From positions 1 through 64,000 of the forward strand of contig CAVPEB010000044.1 of NCBI GenBank assembly GCA_963702765.1: a stretch of 64,000 bases of DNA, written 5' to 3'. Shown piece by piece: positions 38,199 to 47,481 of the stretch (position 1 is its first letter; each line of letters begins with the position of its first letter). Position numbers and translations under genes: made by a program. Origin of the DNA: DATMNR01 sp963702765. Lineage in GTDB: Bacteria; Chloroflexota; Ktedonobacteria; Ktedonobacterales; Ktedonobacteraceae. The notes under the pieces were generated by a model, which did not search any database, was not told where the DNA came from, and saw only the letters and a list, made by a program, of their open reading frames with translations.

Positions 38199-38262
38199 AA
38201 GAGACCTGCTTTCACTCCAAGGCATGTTATCAATGCTAGTTCAATGTGAAAGCAGGTCTCTT
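38199..38262 (+). terminator. Terminator after aspS
   Basis: AAGAGACCTGCTTTCAC (38199-38215) pairs perfectly with 38246-38262 around a 30-base loop, followed by TTTTATAG. Confidence 0.8.
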
Positions 38263-38448
38263 TTATAGAAGTTTTTTGTTAAGTCAATCGCTATTTGGCG
38301 GTAAAAGTCATGACTGCCAAGGGTAAAACAGAATCACTCTGTAATCAAATATCTCAATCTGTTACCCAGCATTTATGTTTACGTTTCTCACTGTGTATCA
38401 CCCTACGTTGGGTGGGGAAATATAAAATTCTTAGATGCGAGAAATACA

Positions 38449-39289
38449 ATGCAACCAGGAAATATTCCGCCTACTTGGCAATCCAACCAACCTCAGCTTC
38501 AAAATCAACAATATCCACCACCGCCTATTTCAAGTCAATTTCAGCGACCGTCACCTCCACCATACAATGAGTCTCCAAAAGGGCCAGTTGGTTTCAAAAA
38601 TTGGTTTCGAGTACAATCAAATAGGACTAAGTTAGGTCTTGGGTTAATTATCGTTGCATTACTCCTTTGTATCTTTGCTGTTTATATCTATGGAAGTTCA
38701 ACACAAGCTACAAAAACAACTTCAACACCAACTACGACAGGTAAAACTGCGGAGTCAGTAAGCCCAGGAGCGACCAATGCTTCAACCACGCAACCTACGC
38801 TAAATACAGGCACCGCGATATTGGGTTCCCAACTCTCGACATTCATTGCCAAATTTGGTCAGCAGAATGATCATAGCAGTCCGGGTCAGATTCATCTCGC
38901 CCGTTGTGGAAATAGCAATACAGATCAATTGATTCTTTCTCCGTTTGCGGTGGCTATCATCTACAGGTCCAATAACATCTATTCTCTACGCGTCTTGCTC
39001 TACATGGACAGTTTCTACAGCAGAATCATCTGTGTTCAAAATTTTTCCTGCTGATGCGGTCTATCAGAAAACTGTGATTATTCCTGGCTCTGCAAGCCAG
39101 TTTCCGGCTTTCGTTAAGGTTTACTACAGCGCAACACTTGCTCGTGAATTTAGCGCAGATAATTTTACTGATGCTCAAAAAAATCTGGTAAAACCAGGTT
39201 TGTTTGATGTAAGCTATTTATATGAAAATAATAATGACACAACGCATATCGGTAGCTGTAATATTCAATTGGGCACTCGACAAACCTAG
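38449..39289 (+). pseudogene. Single-pass membrane protein, frameshifted
   Basis: The first 165 residues are in one frame: a Pro/Gln-rich cytoplasmic part (PPPPISSQFQRPSPPPYNE), one membrane helix (about 62-84, LGLGLIIVALLLCIFAVYIY) and the start of an outer domain. Near 38940 the frame changes; the second frame continues with FPADAVYQKTVIIPGSASQF and ends with HIGSCNIQLGTRQT. Together about 280 residues. No family is recognised. It lies between aspS and a copy of the aspS tail, so it entered or arose with a local rearrangement. Confidence 0.65.
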
Positions 39290-39300
39290 TAGCAACAAAT

Positions 39301-39405
39301 AAGACGCAGAGCGCCCAGGATTTGATAATGAACGCACCTTCACCCGCGGATGAAAAACAGTTGCGAAAACTTCATTTGCAACTGAGAACTGACGAGAAGA
39401 AATAG
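39301..39405 (+). pseudogene. Truncated copy of the aspS 3' end
   Basis: 34 codons plus a stop read KTQSAQDLIMNAPSPADEKQ and on to LRTDEKK, against KTQSAQDLMMNAPSPVDDKQ in true aspS (38072 onward). Only the last 35 codons are duplicated, with diverged third positions, so it is an old duplication or recombination scar. It is not expected to be expressed. Confidence 0.9.
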
Positions 39406-39408
39406 TGT

Positions 39409-40197
39409 TTATCGGCGCTGGTCATTCTTAAGTTTCATGGCAAGGCGAACAAAAATCGCTGCACATTGTCCTATGCTTACGGGCAATGATGCAGCGTAGA
39501 GAATCTGCTTACGCTGTCGCCAATCGAAAGGTGCCAGGGCAACAATGAGAAGCCCCATCTGGCTCGCGCCTGCAAAGCGATACCACCATGGACCTCTACC
39601 TTGAGGAAGTTTGCCTTGCATCAAAGCTCGCGTGGGTTCCAAATAGTGTATGATTGGAGGGAGTAGACACCAACGTGGCATATTCCCCCAGGCTACTGCT
39701 CCGGCGGCGGACCAGAGTGTAAGCCACGAATCCGCCTCTATATCGAGCACACCCCTCAGGTAAGTTGGACCAGCCCGCCGAGCCAGTGGACCATCGAGCC
39801 AATCAGTTACTCCAAACAGAGGCATCAACCAACCAATCCAGCCGGCGGTGCCGTTACGATCTCTGATTCCAGAAGCCACTAGCCCGGCGAGAACTGCCCC
39901 GGTTGCAGCTCGACTTAAGGTCAGCGTATCGGCCAACGATGATTGTTCTGGTCCGATTTTTCGAATCATCGCGGAGAGAAACACACGTTGTACTATCAAT
40001 GCCGTGATGAGACCGGCCAGGTAGCGTAGGGTACTTCCCAGACCATAAGTCCGCCAAATTGTGAGAGTAGTTGGTACTACGGTGATCAGTTCGATGAGTC
40101 GGACAGAATACTTGAGATTTCCTTTGGATAAGCTATTGTAGCGAAGAATAAGTCTTTGGATAAGTTCTTCATCAGCCATGAGCGTGTATCCTTTCAC
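39409..40197 (-). CDS. CDP-alcohol phosphatidyltransferase-family protein
   Basis: A 262-residue membrane enzyme of phospholipid headgroup synthesis. The signature region reads TDWLDGPLARRAGPTYLRG then VLDIEADSW. The family motif D-x2-DG-x2-AR-x8-G-x3-D-x3-D is present, except that the G-to-D spacing is one residue short. Several hydrophobic helices are seen (LITALIVQRVFLSAMI, GLLIVALAPFDW). The substrate alcohol is unknown. It is convergent with the aspS tail copy, with stops only four bases apart. Confidence 0.75.
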   Translation of the reverse strand: MKGYTLMADEELIQRLILRYNSLSKGNLKYSVRLIELITVVPTTLTIWRTYGLGSTLRYLAGLITALIVQRVFLSAMIRKIGPEQSSLADTLTLSRAATGAVLAGLVASGIRDRNGTAGWIGWLMPLFGVTDWLDGPLARRAGPTYLRGVLDIEADSWLTLWSAAGAVAWGNMPRWCLLPPIIHYLEPTRALMQGKLPQGRGPWWYRFAGASQMGLLIVALAPFDWRQRKQILYAASLPVSIGQCAAIFVRLAMKLKNDQRR

Positions 40198-40357
40198 GGA
40201 GGTCTATGACGCTTACTCCATGCATCAGATCAAATACTTTGGGAAATGCTTTAAAGGATGTGTTAAAAATAGTATAGGTTAAGAGGATAAGCTATATCAA
40301 GAGTAATGGGAACTTCGAATCATGGTGTTGCTTGGTAGGCATCATACTATTACATGA

Positions 40358-40513
40358 AGCAGCGATACATCGGTATTTCTAAGTAAGGTATTTTCAAGAG
40401 AACAGCGTATCGTAACTTTCCCACAGGCATATCAATGCCTGCTTCGTGACCCTGATACACCAGATGTTGTAGAGGCAGTGAATTTTTGTCTAAATACTCA
40501 TCATAAAGAGTAG
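40358..40513 (+). pseudogene. Gene fragment, unrecognised
   Basis: A 51-codon open frame without a start reads SREQRIVTFPQAYQCLLRDP then DTPDVVEAVNFCLNTHHKE and a TAG. The text is protein-like, and its 5' end is cut by a TGA. Probably a relic; family unknown. It sits just before another broken gene. Confidence 0.3.
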
Positions 40514-40543
40514 TTCCAACCTATTCATATTTCATGGAGTTAA

Positions 40544-41224
40544 GAAATCGAAGATCAAAAACAAAGTGAAGAAATCGGTCGCTTTCCAGCGACAGAACAG
40601 CCAAAACTTATTACATTGCTAGCGTTACTTGCAATTGGAGGCATAGTCTATTTCTTCTTGGCTGTTGCTGTACTGCACTTTCTACGCCCCGAATATAATC
40701 CAATAAATCATGCTGTGAGCAATTATGCGATTGGCTCTTTTGGATATTTAATGACCTCTGCATTTTAAGTTCTAGCTTTGAGTGTATTTGTCCTTACTCT
40801 TGGTTTATTCTTTAGTATCGCTCTTACCAATCTCTCACGAACCGCTATGTTACTCCTGTGTGTGGCGAGTTGTGGGTTAGTTATCATGGGCATTTTCCCA
40901 GGCGATGTACATGCACTACATCCACCAGCTACCATCACAGGTGTAGTCCATTGGGCTGCTGCAGGTGTATCGTTCTTGAGTATAATGATTGCTGCTCTTC
41001 TATTGTCGGTTTCTTTCAAGTCGGATAAACTCTTTCAAAGATTTCAACGTCGTTGTTTTATATTTGCCCTGGCGATGGTTGGCGCATTATTGTTATATGG
41101 GATACTGGCACTGGTTGGTTGGATAGGTATAGGGCAACGAATCTATCTGGCGGTGTGTTTGCTGTGGTTGCTAGTTTTGGCGAGGTGGATGTGGTCTACT
41201 GTCTCCATTGGAATAACTGGCTGA
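40544..41224 (+). pseudogene. DUF998-like membrane protein, disrupted
   Basis: A membrane protein of about 225 residues with six hydrophobic helices, resembling the DUF998 family (NPINHAVSNYAIG and GIFPGDVHALH are typical). An in-frame TAA at 40766-40768 interrupts helix 2 after FGYLMTSAF, and no start codon is found at the 5' end, where an in-frame TAA at 40541 precedes the reading frame. The downstream part from TTG 40778 is open for 148 codons. Disabled or miscalled. A strong terminator follows. Confidence 0.7.
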
Positions 41225-41236
41225 TTGGGAAAGAAT

Positions 41237-41282
41237 AAAGCGAAAGAGCAAGTTCTTTCACAGGAACTTGCTCTTTCGCTTT
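41237..41282. terminator. Bidirectional terminator
   Basis: AAAGCGAAAGAGCAAGTT (41237-41254) pairs perfectly with 41265-41282. A-rich on the left, TTTT on the right. It serves both the convergent DUF998-like and hydrolase genes. Confidence 0.8.
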
Positions 41283-42364
41283 TATGACCTGTGTTCTTCT
41301 TTATCCAACGATCTACTTGTATCGGGTCCAATCGCCGCTGTATAGAATGCGACAAGGCGATCAACATAGATTTTTCCTAGCACATGGTAGGCCTGGGCAT
41401 GTGTAGCACCTGGCACAAACCAGGTTTGGACATTGGCATTGGGAGCATTGAGAGCGGCAGCAGCTAAGATGAACATGTGCGAGGGTGGAGTGTCTCGATG
41501 ATTTCTTGTTGTCTTCGGTACCTTGAATCAGGAGAATTGGGCGTGGGGCGATGCTTGCAATCACATCAACAGGGCGGATATTGAAGTAGTCCACACCATA
41601 GAGCACCCGAGCTGCGACAATCCCTCCTGGCGTAAGCCAGGCAGGTGTGTGACCTTGAGCAGGGACATCACGCTCAATTCGGGGAAGTACATCGGCATAA
41701 GCACTGTCGGAAACGATCGCCCTGATCGCTGGCTCGTTGGCTGCTGCCAAAATCAGTGTCGCGCCTCCCATTGACTCGCCCCATCCTACGATAGCACGTG
41801 GACGACCAAGTTCAGGATAGGGAAGTAAGCCAGATTGTAAGAAATCTACTGCGCCCATGACATCACGCTGTTCGTACTGGCCAAGTGATCGAGGCGCTGC
41901 AGGCGACTGACCATTCCCGCGCATATCAAAGGTCAGGACTGCAAAACCTTGATGTGCCAGATCACCGCTGAGGCTCAGGATACCAACACCGTTATCAACT
42001 CGATTAGAGACATCGCCATGGACCATGATGATAGCTCGCTGAGCTGTGAGATGGCCGTTTGGCAGGACGCCGGGGATAAACCAACCTTTGAGCTGCAAGT
42101 GGTCATAGCGGCTTGGGAAGGTAATGTCTTTGTACTGCAATCCTAGCGAGGCAGGTGTCGTGTTAATTGGCATACGATGTGTGAGCGAAAGTTGCGTTGT
42201 TGCATATGCCATGTAGATCGAGATAGCTGTATAACCGAAGTGTGAGCAAAACTGAAAGGCTGAGGAGAACTATCACCGAATACACGCCAACGTCGCCCTT
42301 TCCTGGTTGACTTTTCTGCTACAGGTGGTACAGAACTGCCGGTAGATGGTGTATGGGTAAACAT
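41282..42364 (-). pseudogene. Alpha/beta hydrolase, two frameshifts
   Basis: A hydrolase of about 360 residues spread over three frames. Start ATG 42364 (MFTHTPSTGSS) has AAAGGAGG upstream; the first frame fails near 42260. The main frame (42230-41510) holds the core: RAIIMVHGDVSNR, FDMRGNGQS, the nucleophile elbow GWGESMGGA and the acid in LLIQGTED. A second shift near 41515 leads to PPSHMFILAAAALNAPN and the catalytic-His region PGATHAQAYH. All catalytic parts are visible, so the decay is recent or there are sequence errors. Confidence 0.8.
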
Positions 42365-42718
42365 GGAGTTTCCTCCTTTACTTTCAAGAGTTGTAATAGA
42401 AAGGGAATCCAAATGTACTTTTTGTTCTTTGATACGGATCAGGGATTCCTCACTTACACTATCTCACTATAGAAGAATACATTGTTGGTTTCACAATCCA
42501 ATCAATAAATGAGAGCTTGATTGTTACAGATGAGCCACAAAATTGAAGCGTCAAGATGAAATGATCTTAGTCATTAAGAAATAGATATCAACTCAGAACA
42601 ATCAAGTGAGGTAGGTCGAATTGTGCTTCGAGTGTTGAAGGTTAGATAAGAACGCAATTGTCATGGAGCTAAACCAATAGATCTGATAAAGGATAAAATG
42701 GGTAGGATAAGCTAATGC
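42365..42718. other. Intergenic, no feature
   Basis: About 350 bases upstream of the broken hydrolase gene. I find no ORF, repeat or RNA-like structure that I can support. Confidence 0.4.
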
Positions 42719-42874
42719 ATGAAACTGCCGAGGTTCATCGATTATGCTGCTGAATGTATTCTCTTACGAAAAGTAGGAGGAGGTTACATCTTCGTTCACA
42801 GATTACTATTGGAGTACTTTGCTTCGTTGGATACCACTGCTGACCAATCTGCTCCTGAACCTGCAATTGAATAA
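42719..42874 (+). pseudogene. C-terminal relic of a NACHT/STAND-type protein
   Basis: A 51-codon frame from ATG 42719 reads FIDYAAECILLRKVGGGYIF then VHRLLLEYFASL and ends in TAA. This is the typical end of large Chloroflexota NACHT-type ATPases (recalled pattern LRKVGGGYIFIHRLLLEYFA). The ATPase body is gone. The frame upstream is closed, so this is debris of a signalling or defence gene. 42875-43127 shows nothing further. Confidence 0.6.
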
Positions 42875-43127
42875 AACGATGGCGATCATACAACCGATCG
42901 CCAGTCCTGCTATTTGCTCTAAGGCTAAAGAGAAGCAGAAGCAATAGCGCGCTAATGTCTGTAGCTGTATCCTTGCTTTGGTGTTGAAGTTATGTATGCT
43001 TCAAAAGTTCAAGGTATGCCTCTTAAAAACTTCCGAATTCCTTTACTTGAATAAGACAAACGGGGGATTGAACTCTATACATTCCTCGTTTGACTTACCT
43101 CCTGCAAATACTCGGCATAGTGTGAAT

Positions 43128-44186
43128 TTACTGTTTTGCGTCGTCTTGTATGGGAGACTTTGCACTACTCTGTTCTGGTAAGAACAATTGAAGTCCTTCC
43201 ATGCTATCAAGCTGCAAGATATTGTTTACCAAGGATTGAATGAGGACAGGCCGAATCTCTGGATCAGCATGAGGATACACTATATCGACTGCTTTTCCAG
43301 TTAATTCAAGGGCATATTCGATCTGTTTGAATTGTGACTTTAAACGTTGTTCTGTTAAAGCTTGACGCTCTTTCTGGTTTTCAAGCCTCAGTTTTTCTAA
43401 CTCAATCTCCCGTTTTTCTCGTTCTAGCTCGGTGATATCCTGTTGTTGTTTTAGGTGTTCCTCTGCTGCTTTGTTAGCCATTAGTGCTAGAAGATTATCC
43501 AACTCTAATTTATCTTGCTTTGCTTTTCTTTGTGATAGTCCATCCACTATGGGCATGATGGCATCTGCAATACCTGGAACGACTTTATCTACTTGCAAAC
43601 CAAAGCTAAACGGAGAATTATAAGTAACCCATGCGATAGTTGAGCCAGCTTCATTGGCGAAACGAACATCATGTGTTTGTGTAAATTCAATGAGATCGGC
43701 AAAGCGATGATGGGCAATAAGCCAGAGTTTTGTAGTGAATTCAGTCAGAGCAGTAAAGGCCAGCGCCAATGTTTGAGGAGTTAAAGGCTCTTCGTTTATA
43801 AGTAGGGGGATTATTCTAGTTTGCGAATTTTTCACTAGATTTACTATTTCGGCTATTCTTTCGGCTGCCGTCTTATCAGGCACGCGATGTATTGTTTCAT
43901 TTCGTGTCTCATACAATGCCTTGAGTATAGCTTCTTCATCGAACGCACCGCTCAAGCCAATCAATATGTTATTTATAACTGTTGGATCAAAAGGATAACT
44001 AATATGGCCTGTTGCAATTGCTCTTAGTATTACGGGTAGAACCTTGTCATCAATAGCTAGAACGGGCTTGCCTTCTTCTACTATATAATACTTGATCTGA
44101 CCACTACTTTGATTAGTCTCTATTTGTTTGTTACTAACCGACTCTTGATCAGTTTCATTCTCTTTTGCGTTTTTAGTTTCACTCAT
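43128..44186 (-). CDS. Hypothetical protein with central coiled coil
   Basis: A 352-residue protein; start 44186 has GAGGG six bases upstream. Residues 1-35 are polar. Residues 35-210 form a mixed domain (YYIVEEGKPVLAIDDKVLPV; ALAFTALTEFTTKLWLIAHH). Residues about 235-290 are a strong charged coiled coil (ELEREKREIELEKLRLENQK). A short helical end follows. I recognise no family. It is next to tRNA-Arg at the edge of the accessory island, in opposite orientation to the tRNA. Confidence 0.6.
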   Translation of the reverse strand: MSETKNAKENETDQESVSNKQIETNQSSGQIKYYIVEEGKPVLAIDDKVLPVILRAIATGHISYPFDPTVINNILIGLSGAFDEEAILKALYETRNETIHRVPDKTAAERIAEIVNLVKNSQTRIIPLLINEEPLTPQTLALAFTALTEFTTKLWLIAHHRFADLIEFTQTHDVRFANEAGSTIAWVTYNSPFSFGLQVDKVVPGIADAIMPIVDGLSQRKAKQDKLELDNLLALMANKAAEEHLKQQQDITELEREKREIELEKLRLENQKERQALTEQRLKSQFKQIEYALELTGKAVDIVYPHADPEIRPVLIQSLVNNILQLDSMEGLQLFLPEQSSAKSPIQDDAKQ

Positions 44187-44230
44187 TTCTTGCCCTCGCA
44201 ATCAACATTATTGACATACGCAATCGTATT

Positions 44231-44413
44231 TTACGTTGCAGCCAGAAGAGTGAACCATTGCACAGACTCAATAACAACAATATCTCCAATCCTTCCTATT
44301 CTCCCACAGGCAGACACCCGGGCTCCGACAGAAAGACAATCTATTGACAGAGTGTCGTTCATTGTAGTATCATCTCCCATGTAAGATACGAAACGGTATC
44401 TAGTAGACCCCAT
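44231..44413 (-). CDS. Possible small protein upstream of the coiled-coil gene
   Basis: A 60-codon ORF (MGSTRYRFVSYMGDD...) with a beta-rich, OB-like look (GARVSACGRIGRIGDIVVIE). It ends 44 bases before the coiled-coil gene on the same strand. No ribosome site is seen before its ATG. Uncertain. Confidence 0.35.
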   Translation of the reverse strand: MGSTRYRFVSYMGDDTTMNDTLSIDCLSVGARVSACGRIGRIGDIVVIESVQWFTLLAAT

Positions 44414-44438
44414 TTTGAATGTTTGACTTTACGCGCCT

Positions 44439-44514
44439 GATCCCGTAGCTCAGTGGATAGAGCGACAGTTTGCGGAACTGTAGGCCGGAGGTTCGAATCC
44501 TCTCGGGATCGCCA
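44439..44514 (+). tRNA. tRNA-Arg (anticodon GCG)
   Basis: A full cloverleaf: acceptor GATCCCG/CGGGATC, D-arm GCTC/GAGC with A20, anticodon stem ACAGT/ACTGT with loop TTGCGGA (anticodon GCG, reads CGC), T-arm GGAGG-TTCGAAT-CCTCT, discriminator G and encoded CCA. C35, G36 and A20 fit ArgRS identity. GCG is unusual for bacterial arginine, where ACG read as inosine is normal. A terminator follows directly. Its 3' end recurs in degraded form downstream. Confidence 0.95.
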
Positions 44515-44560
44515 AAGCTCCGTTAGCTTTACTGTAGAGTAGGGTTAACGGAGCTTTTTC
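44514..44560 (+). terminator. Terminator after tRNA-Arg
   Basis: AAAGCTCCGTTA (44514-44525) pairs with TAACGGAGCTTT (44546-44557), then a T-run. Confidence 0.8.
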
Positions 44561-44625
44561 TTTGCCTGTGCCTCCACTTATTCGCTAATCTCTGTTCCAG
44601 AGAAGCGGATCGATGTCGCGACAGT

Positions 44626-44778
44626 GTGTTGCCCGGATACAGGAACAAGGCTGGCGTTGCTTTCAACGATCAGATGAGCGCTCGCTTTGTCGGGCAGGAG
44701 ATACCGATAGAGGCCGCGAAAGAACTGTGGGACATCTGGCAAGAGGCAAAGCAGCACCTTGTGTTTATTCCCGATTGA
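44626..44778 (+). pseudogene. Possible gene tail, unrecognised
   Basis: A 50-codon frame reads NKAGVAFNDQMSARFVGQEI then PIEAAKELWDIWQEAKQHL and stops. Protein-like, but without a ribosome site or family; it is perhaps the end of a gene lost on island entry. The rest of 44561-44938 shows nothing else. Confidence 0.22.
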
Positions 44779-44938
44779 CGCGGCGCGTTTCTGCGCAAAA
44801 GACCGCATTTTTCAGAAAACCCCCTGCATTTTATAGGAGAATCGGCGCGCCTTTTGGATCAGCGCTAAAGCCCTACGTCTATACAGATAAGTATGAAACA
44901 CAATTTCCAAAGTGAGAATTGAAGCGTGAGGAAGCCCT

Positions 44939-46332
44939 ATGAGCGATCAAAATGGCGCGCAGAGGATGGCATTGAAGCGTCCTGCAAATGACGATAAAGA
45001 CGGATGGACAGCATACTGGAAAGTACAAGCTCAGTCATGGCGTAGGGAACCAGAAATTGATGCTGAGCGGCAAAAGCATCTTGCTGTGCTGCGCAGTATT
45101 GTCCCTGATATTACGAATGGCATTTATCCGTTTTCACATATTAATTTGAATCGTGCTGATGTTGAGTGGCTTTTGGCAACTCACGAGGGTCTACGCGGCC
45201 CTATTGATTGGAGTGACAAAAGCCAACGTGATCGCGAAGGACTGGACCTGCGTGGTGCTAATCTACGGGGCTTAGACTTGAGCGGTTTACCACTTGCAGG
45301 GATGATTGCTGGACTCTTTATTGAGGGAGAGCAGTTTACCGGGGATGAACTTGAAGCATCAGCCAGTCACATGGAGGGCGTTAATTTCAAGTCAGCCGAT
45401 TTGGAAAGAGTTGGTTTCAATAATACTCATCTCGAAAGAGCCAACTTCAGGGATGCTCACTTGGAAGGAGCCGACTTCGCGGCGGCCCACTTGGAGGGAG
45501 CTAACCTGATGGATGTTAAATTGGAAGGTGCAACTTTCATTTGGGCGCACCTGGAAAATGCTGGACTTAATAGTGCCCATCTCGAAAGATCTGACTTGCG
45601 TTTGGCCCATCTCGAAGGCGCTCTCCTTCAGGGAACTCATTTGGAAGGTGCGACATTAGGAGAGGCTCACCTTGAAGGAGCTTACCTTCAATGCGCATAT
45701 TTGGAAGGGGCTGATCTTCGGGTGCCTTTTTTGATGCCTCAACCAAACTGAATGGTATTGTTCTTGACAATGAAAAATATAGTACAGCCTCACTTGCCGA
45801 TATACATTGGAGTGATGACAATATAGCTGTAGTTGATTGGTCAACTATTTCTATCTTGGGCGATGAACACTCGGCCAAGCGTGGAAGTAATGATGAAGTG
45901 TTTGGGGTGCCGGATGTTGAATATACTATTGCCACGCGAGTCTACCGCCAACTTTCAGTTGTTTTGCGCAATCAAGGACTTAGTGAAGACGCAAACCGTT
46001 TCGCTTATCGCGCACAACTCATGCAGCGCAAAGTATTCTGGCATCAACGGAAGATGTTGCATCATCTAGGCTCACTCTTCCTTGCTTATCTCATCGTCAT
46101 TTTAGCGTTTGCGACCACGTACTTCATTCTAGGCCGCACGGTTGGGCCAGCCTTCTCCCCGCTCGGTTCAGTAGTCTTCAGCATGACCTCATTTCATGGA
46201 CGCGGCTTCTTCCCAGGCGGCATTACACTAGATGACCCGCTCACCGTCCTGGCGGCTCTTGAAGCCTTCATCGGGCTACTCATTGAAGTGACCTTTATCG
46301 CCACGCTCACACGCCACCTCTTCGGGGGTTGA
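44939..46332 (+). pseudogene. Pentapeptide-repeat ion-channel-like protein, frameshifted
   Basis: About 464 residues if one base is restored. The first 260 residues hold an N-terminal domain and a very regular pentapeptide-repeat helix in which a ten-residue unit (HLEGANFRDA, HLEGADFAAA) recurs about ten times. At 45714-45719, after GADLR, one base is missing in a G-run; restoring it gives GAFFDASTKLNG and leads on without a stop to the C-terminal part. That part has two membrane helices (LGSLFLAYLIVILAFATTYF; AALEAFIGLLIEVTFIATL) with SMTSFHGRGFFPG between them, in the place of a K+ channel pore loop but without TVGYG. Start ATG 44939 follows GTGAGGAAG. Confidence 0.75.
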
Positions 46333-46410
46333 TGCGCCCCCTTGCCTTCACATGTATACTGCTAGAAGTCAGCTATTCGGCGAGCAGCTTTGAATGTTGA
46401 GGATTTGGCC

Positions 46411-47481
46411 ATGACAATGATTTTAACGTGCCTGACAAAAGGCTTTGTAATACAAACCAGCGACAGGCGGATTTCTACTGTAGTGGACAGGAAGGTACAG
46501 TGGTATGATGATATAAGCAATAAGGCGCTGGTCTACAAGAAGCAATTTGTCTTTGCTTACACCGGGCAGGCGAAGATACCGGTGAAAAAAGATGGGCAGA
46601 ATGTTCTTATGTCTACCATTGATTGGGCGACAAAGCAGCTAAAAAATGGGAGGAATCTGGACGAGGCTGTCAATAATTTGAAATTCCGCGCGACCGAACT
46701 GATGAATTCAAACAGAATACGGAAGCTCCATGAATATAAAAGGCGGATCGCTTTTGTGGGTGTCGGTTTCAAAGAGGTTGAAAAGGGCGGCAAGAGAATT
46801 CGCATACCGCTCCGTATTATGGTTGAGAATTTCATAGATGACGATGGCAGAATGATGGATCAGCCGCGCGACGAATTCAAAGATCATTGGGATGAGCTTA
46901 AAAAAGGTGACGTTGCGCTCTACGTCGCGGGTACCCCACTGGCCGAGAAGAAACGTATTGAAATCACCAGATTCCTCAAACGGTTGGTTCAACATGGTGC
47001 AAGTCCTGAGAATATCGGCGTGGTGCTGACACGCACAATACAGGAAGTGGCAGAAGCAATGCCAGAAGATGAAAGAACTGTTGGCAAGAACCTTATGTGC
47101 ATCTGTGTCCCTCAAGCATATAGCGATAAAGAGGAAGAGGGGATGTTAGTCCCGATTACCGGAGGTATACCGGTTGAAATCGCGGCCAACAGTGATGGAT
47201 CGCTGATTTTCAAACCAATGGAGAATGCCCCTCTTGCAGATAGAATTCGTTTCATGCCATCATTTGACCCTAATTCATCAGGATTAGATGCTCCACGATC
47301 ATTTGATTCTTCTAAATCCCTCGTATTTGATTCTCCACGATTTGCATATATTGCTGAAGATAACAAGTCGCAACCTTATCATTCTCCGGTTTACGTTCGA
47401 CCTGGACAAACTGTGCCGACGATAACCGTAGGGGAAATGAGCGTAACCTATACGCCCAATGCTCCTATTCTGAAACCTTAA
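46411..47481 (+). CDS. Proteasome-like Ntn-hydrolase fold protein, putative
   Basis: A 356-residue protein. Start 46411 is chosen for GAGG eight bases upstream; it makes Thr residue 2, which after Met removal would be the N-terminal nucleophile. The opening MTMILTCLTKGFVIQTSDRR then FAYTGQAKIPV follows the proteasome beta/HslV pattern (T...G.....SD.R...K....G). The C-terminal 130 residues are unlike proteasome subunits and probably beta-rich. Function unknown; peptidase or amidase activity is an inference. It lies in the island downstream of the channel-like gene. Confidence 0.55.
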   Translation: MTMILTCLTKGFVIQTSDRRISTVVDRKVQWYDDISNKALVYKKQFVFAYTGQAKIPVKKDGQNVLMSTIDWATKQLKNGRNLDEAVNNLKFRATELMNSNRIRKLHEYKRRIAFVGVGFKEVEKGGKRIRIPLRIMVENFIDDDGRMMDQPRDEFKDHWDELKKGDVALYVAGTPLAEKKRIEITRFLKRLVQHGASPENIGVVLTRTIQEVAEAMPEDERTVGKNLMCICVPQAYSDKEEEGMLVPITGGIPVEIAANSDGSLIFKPMENAPLADRIRFMPSFDPNSSGLDAPRSFDSSKSLVFDSPRFAYIAEDNKSQPYHSPVYVRPGQTVPTITVGEMSVTYTPNAPILKP

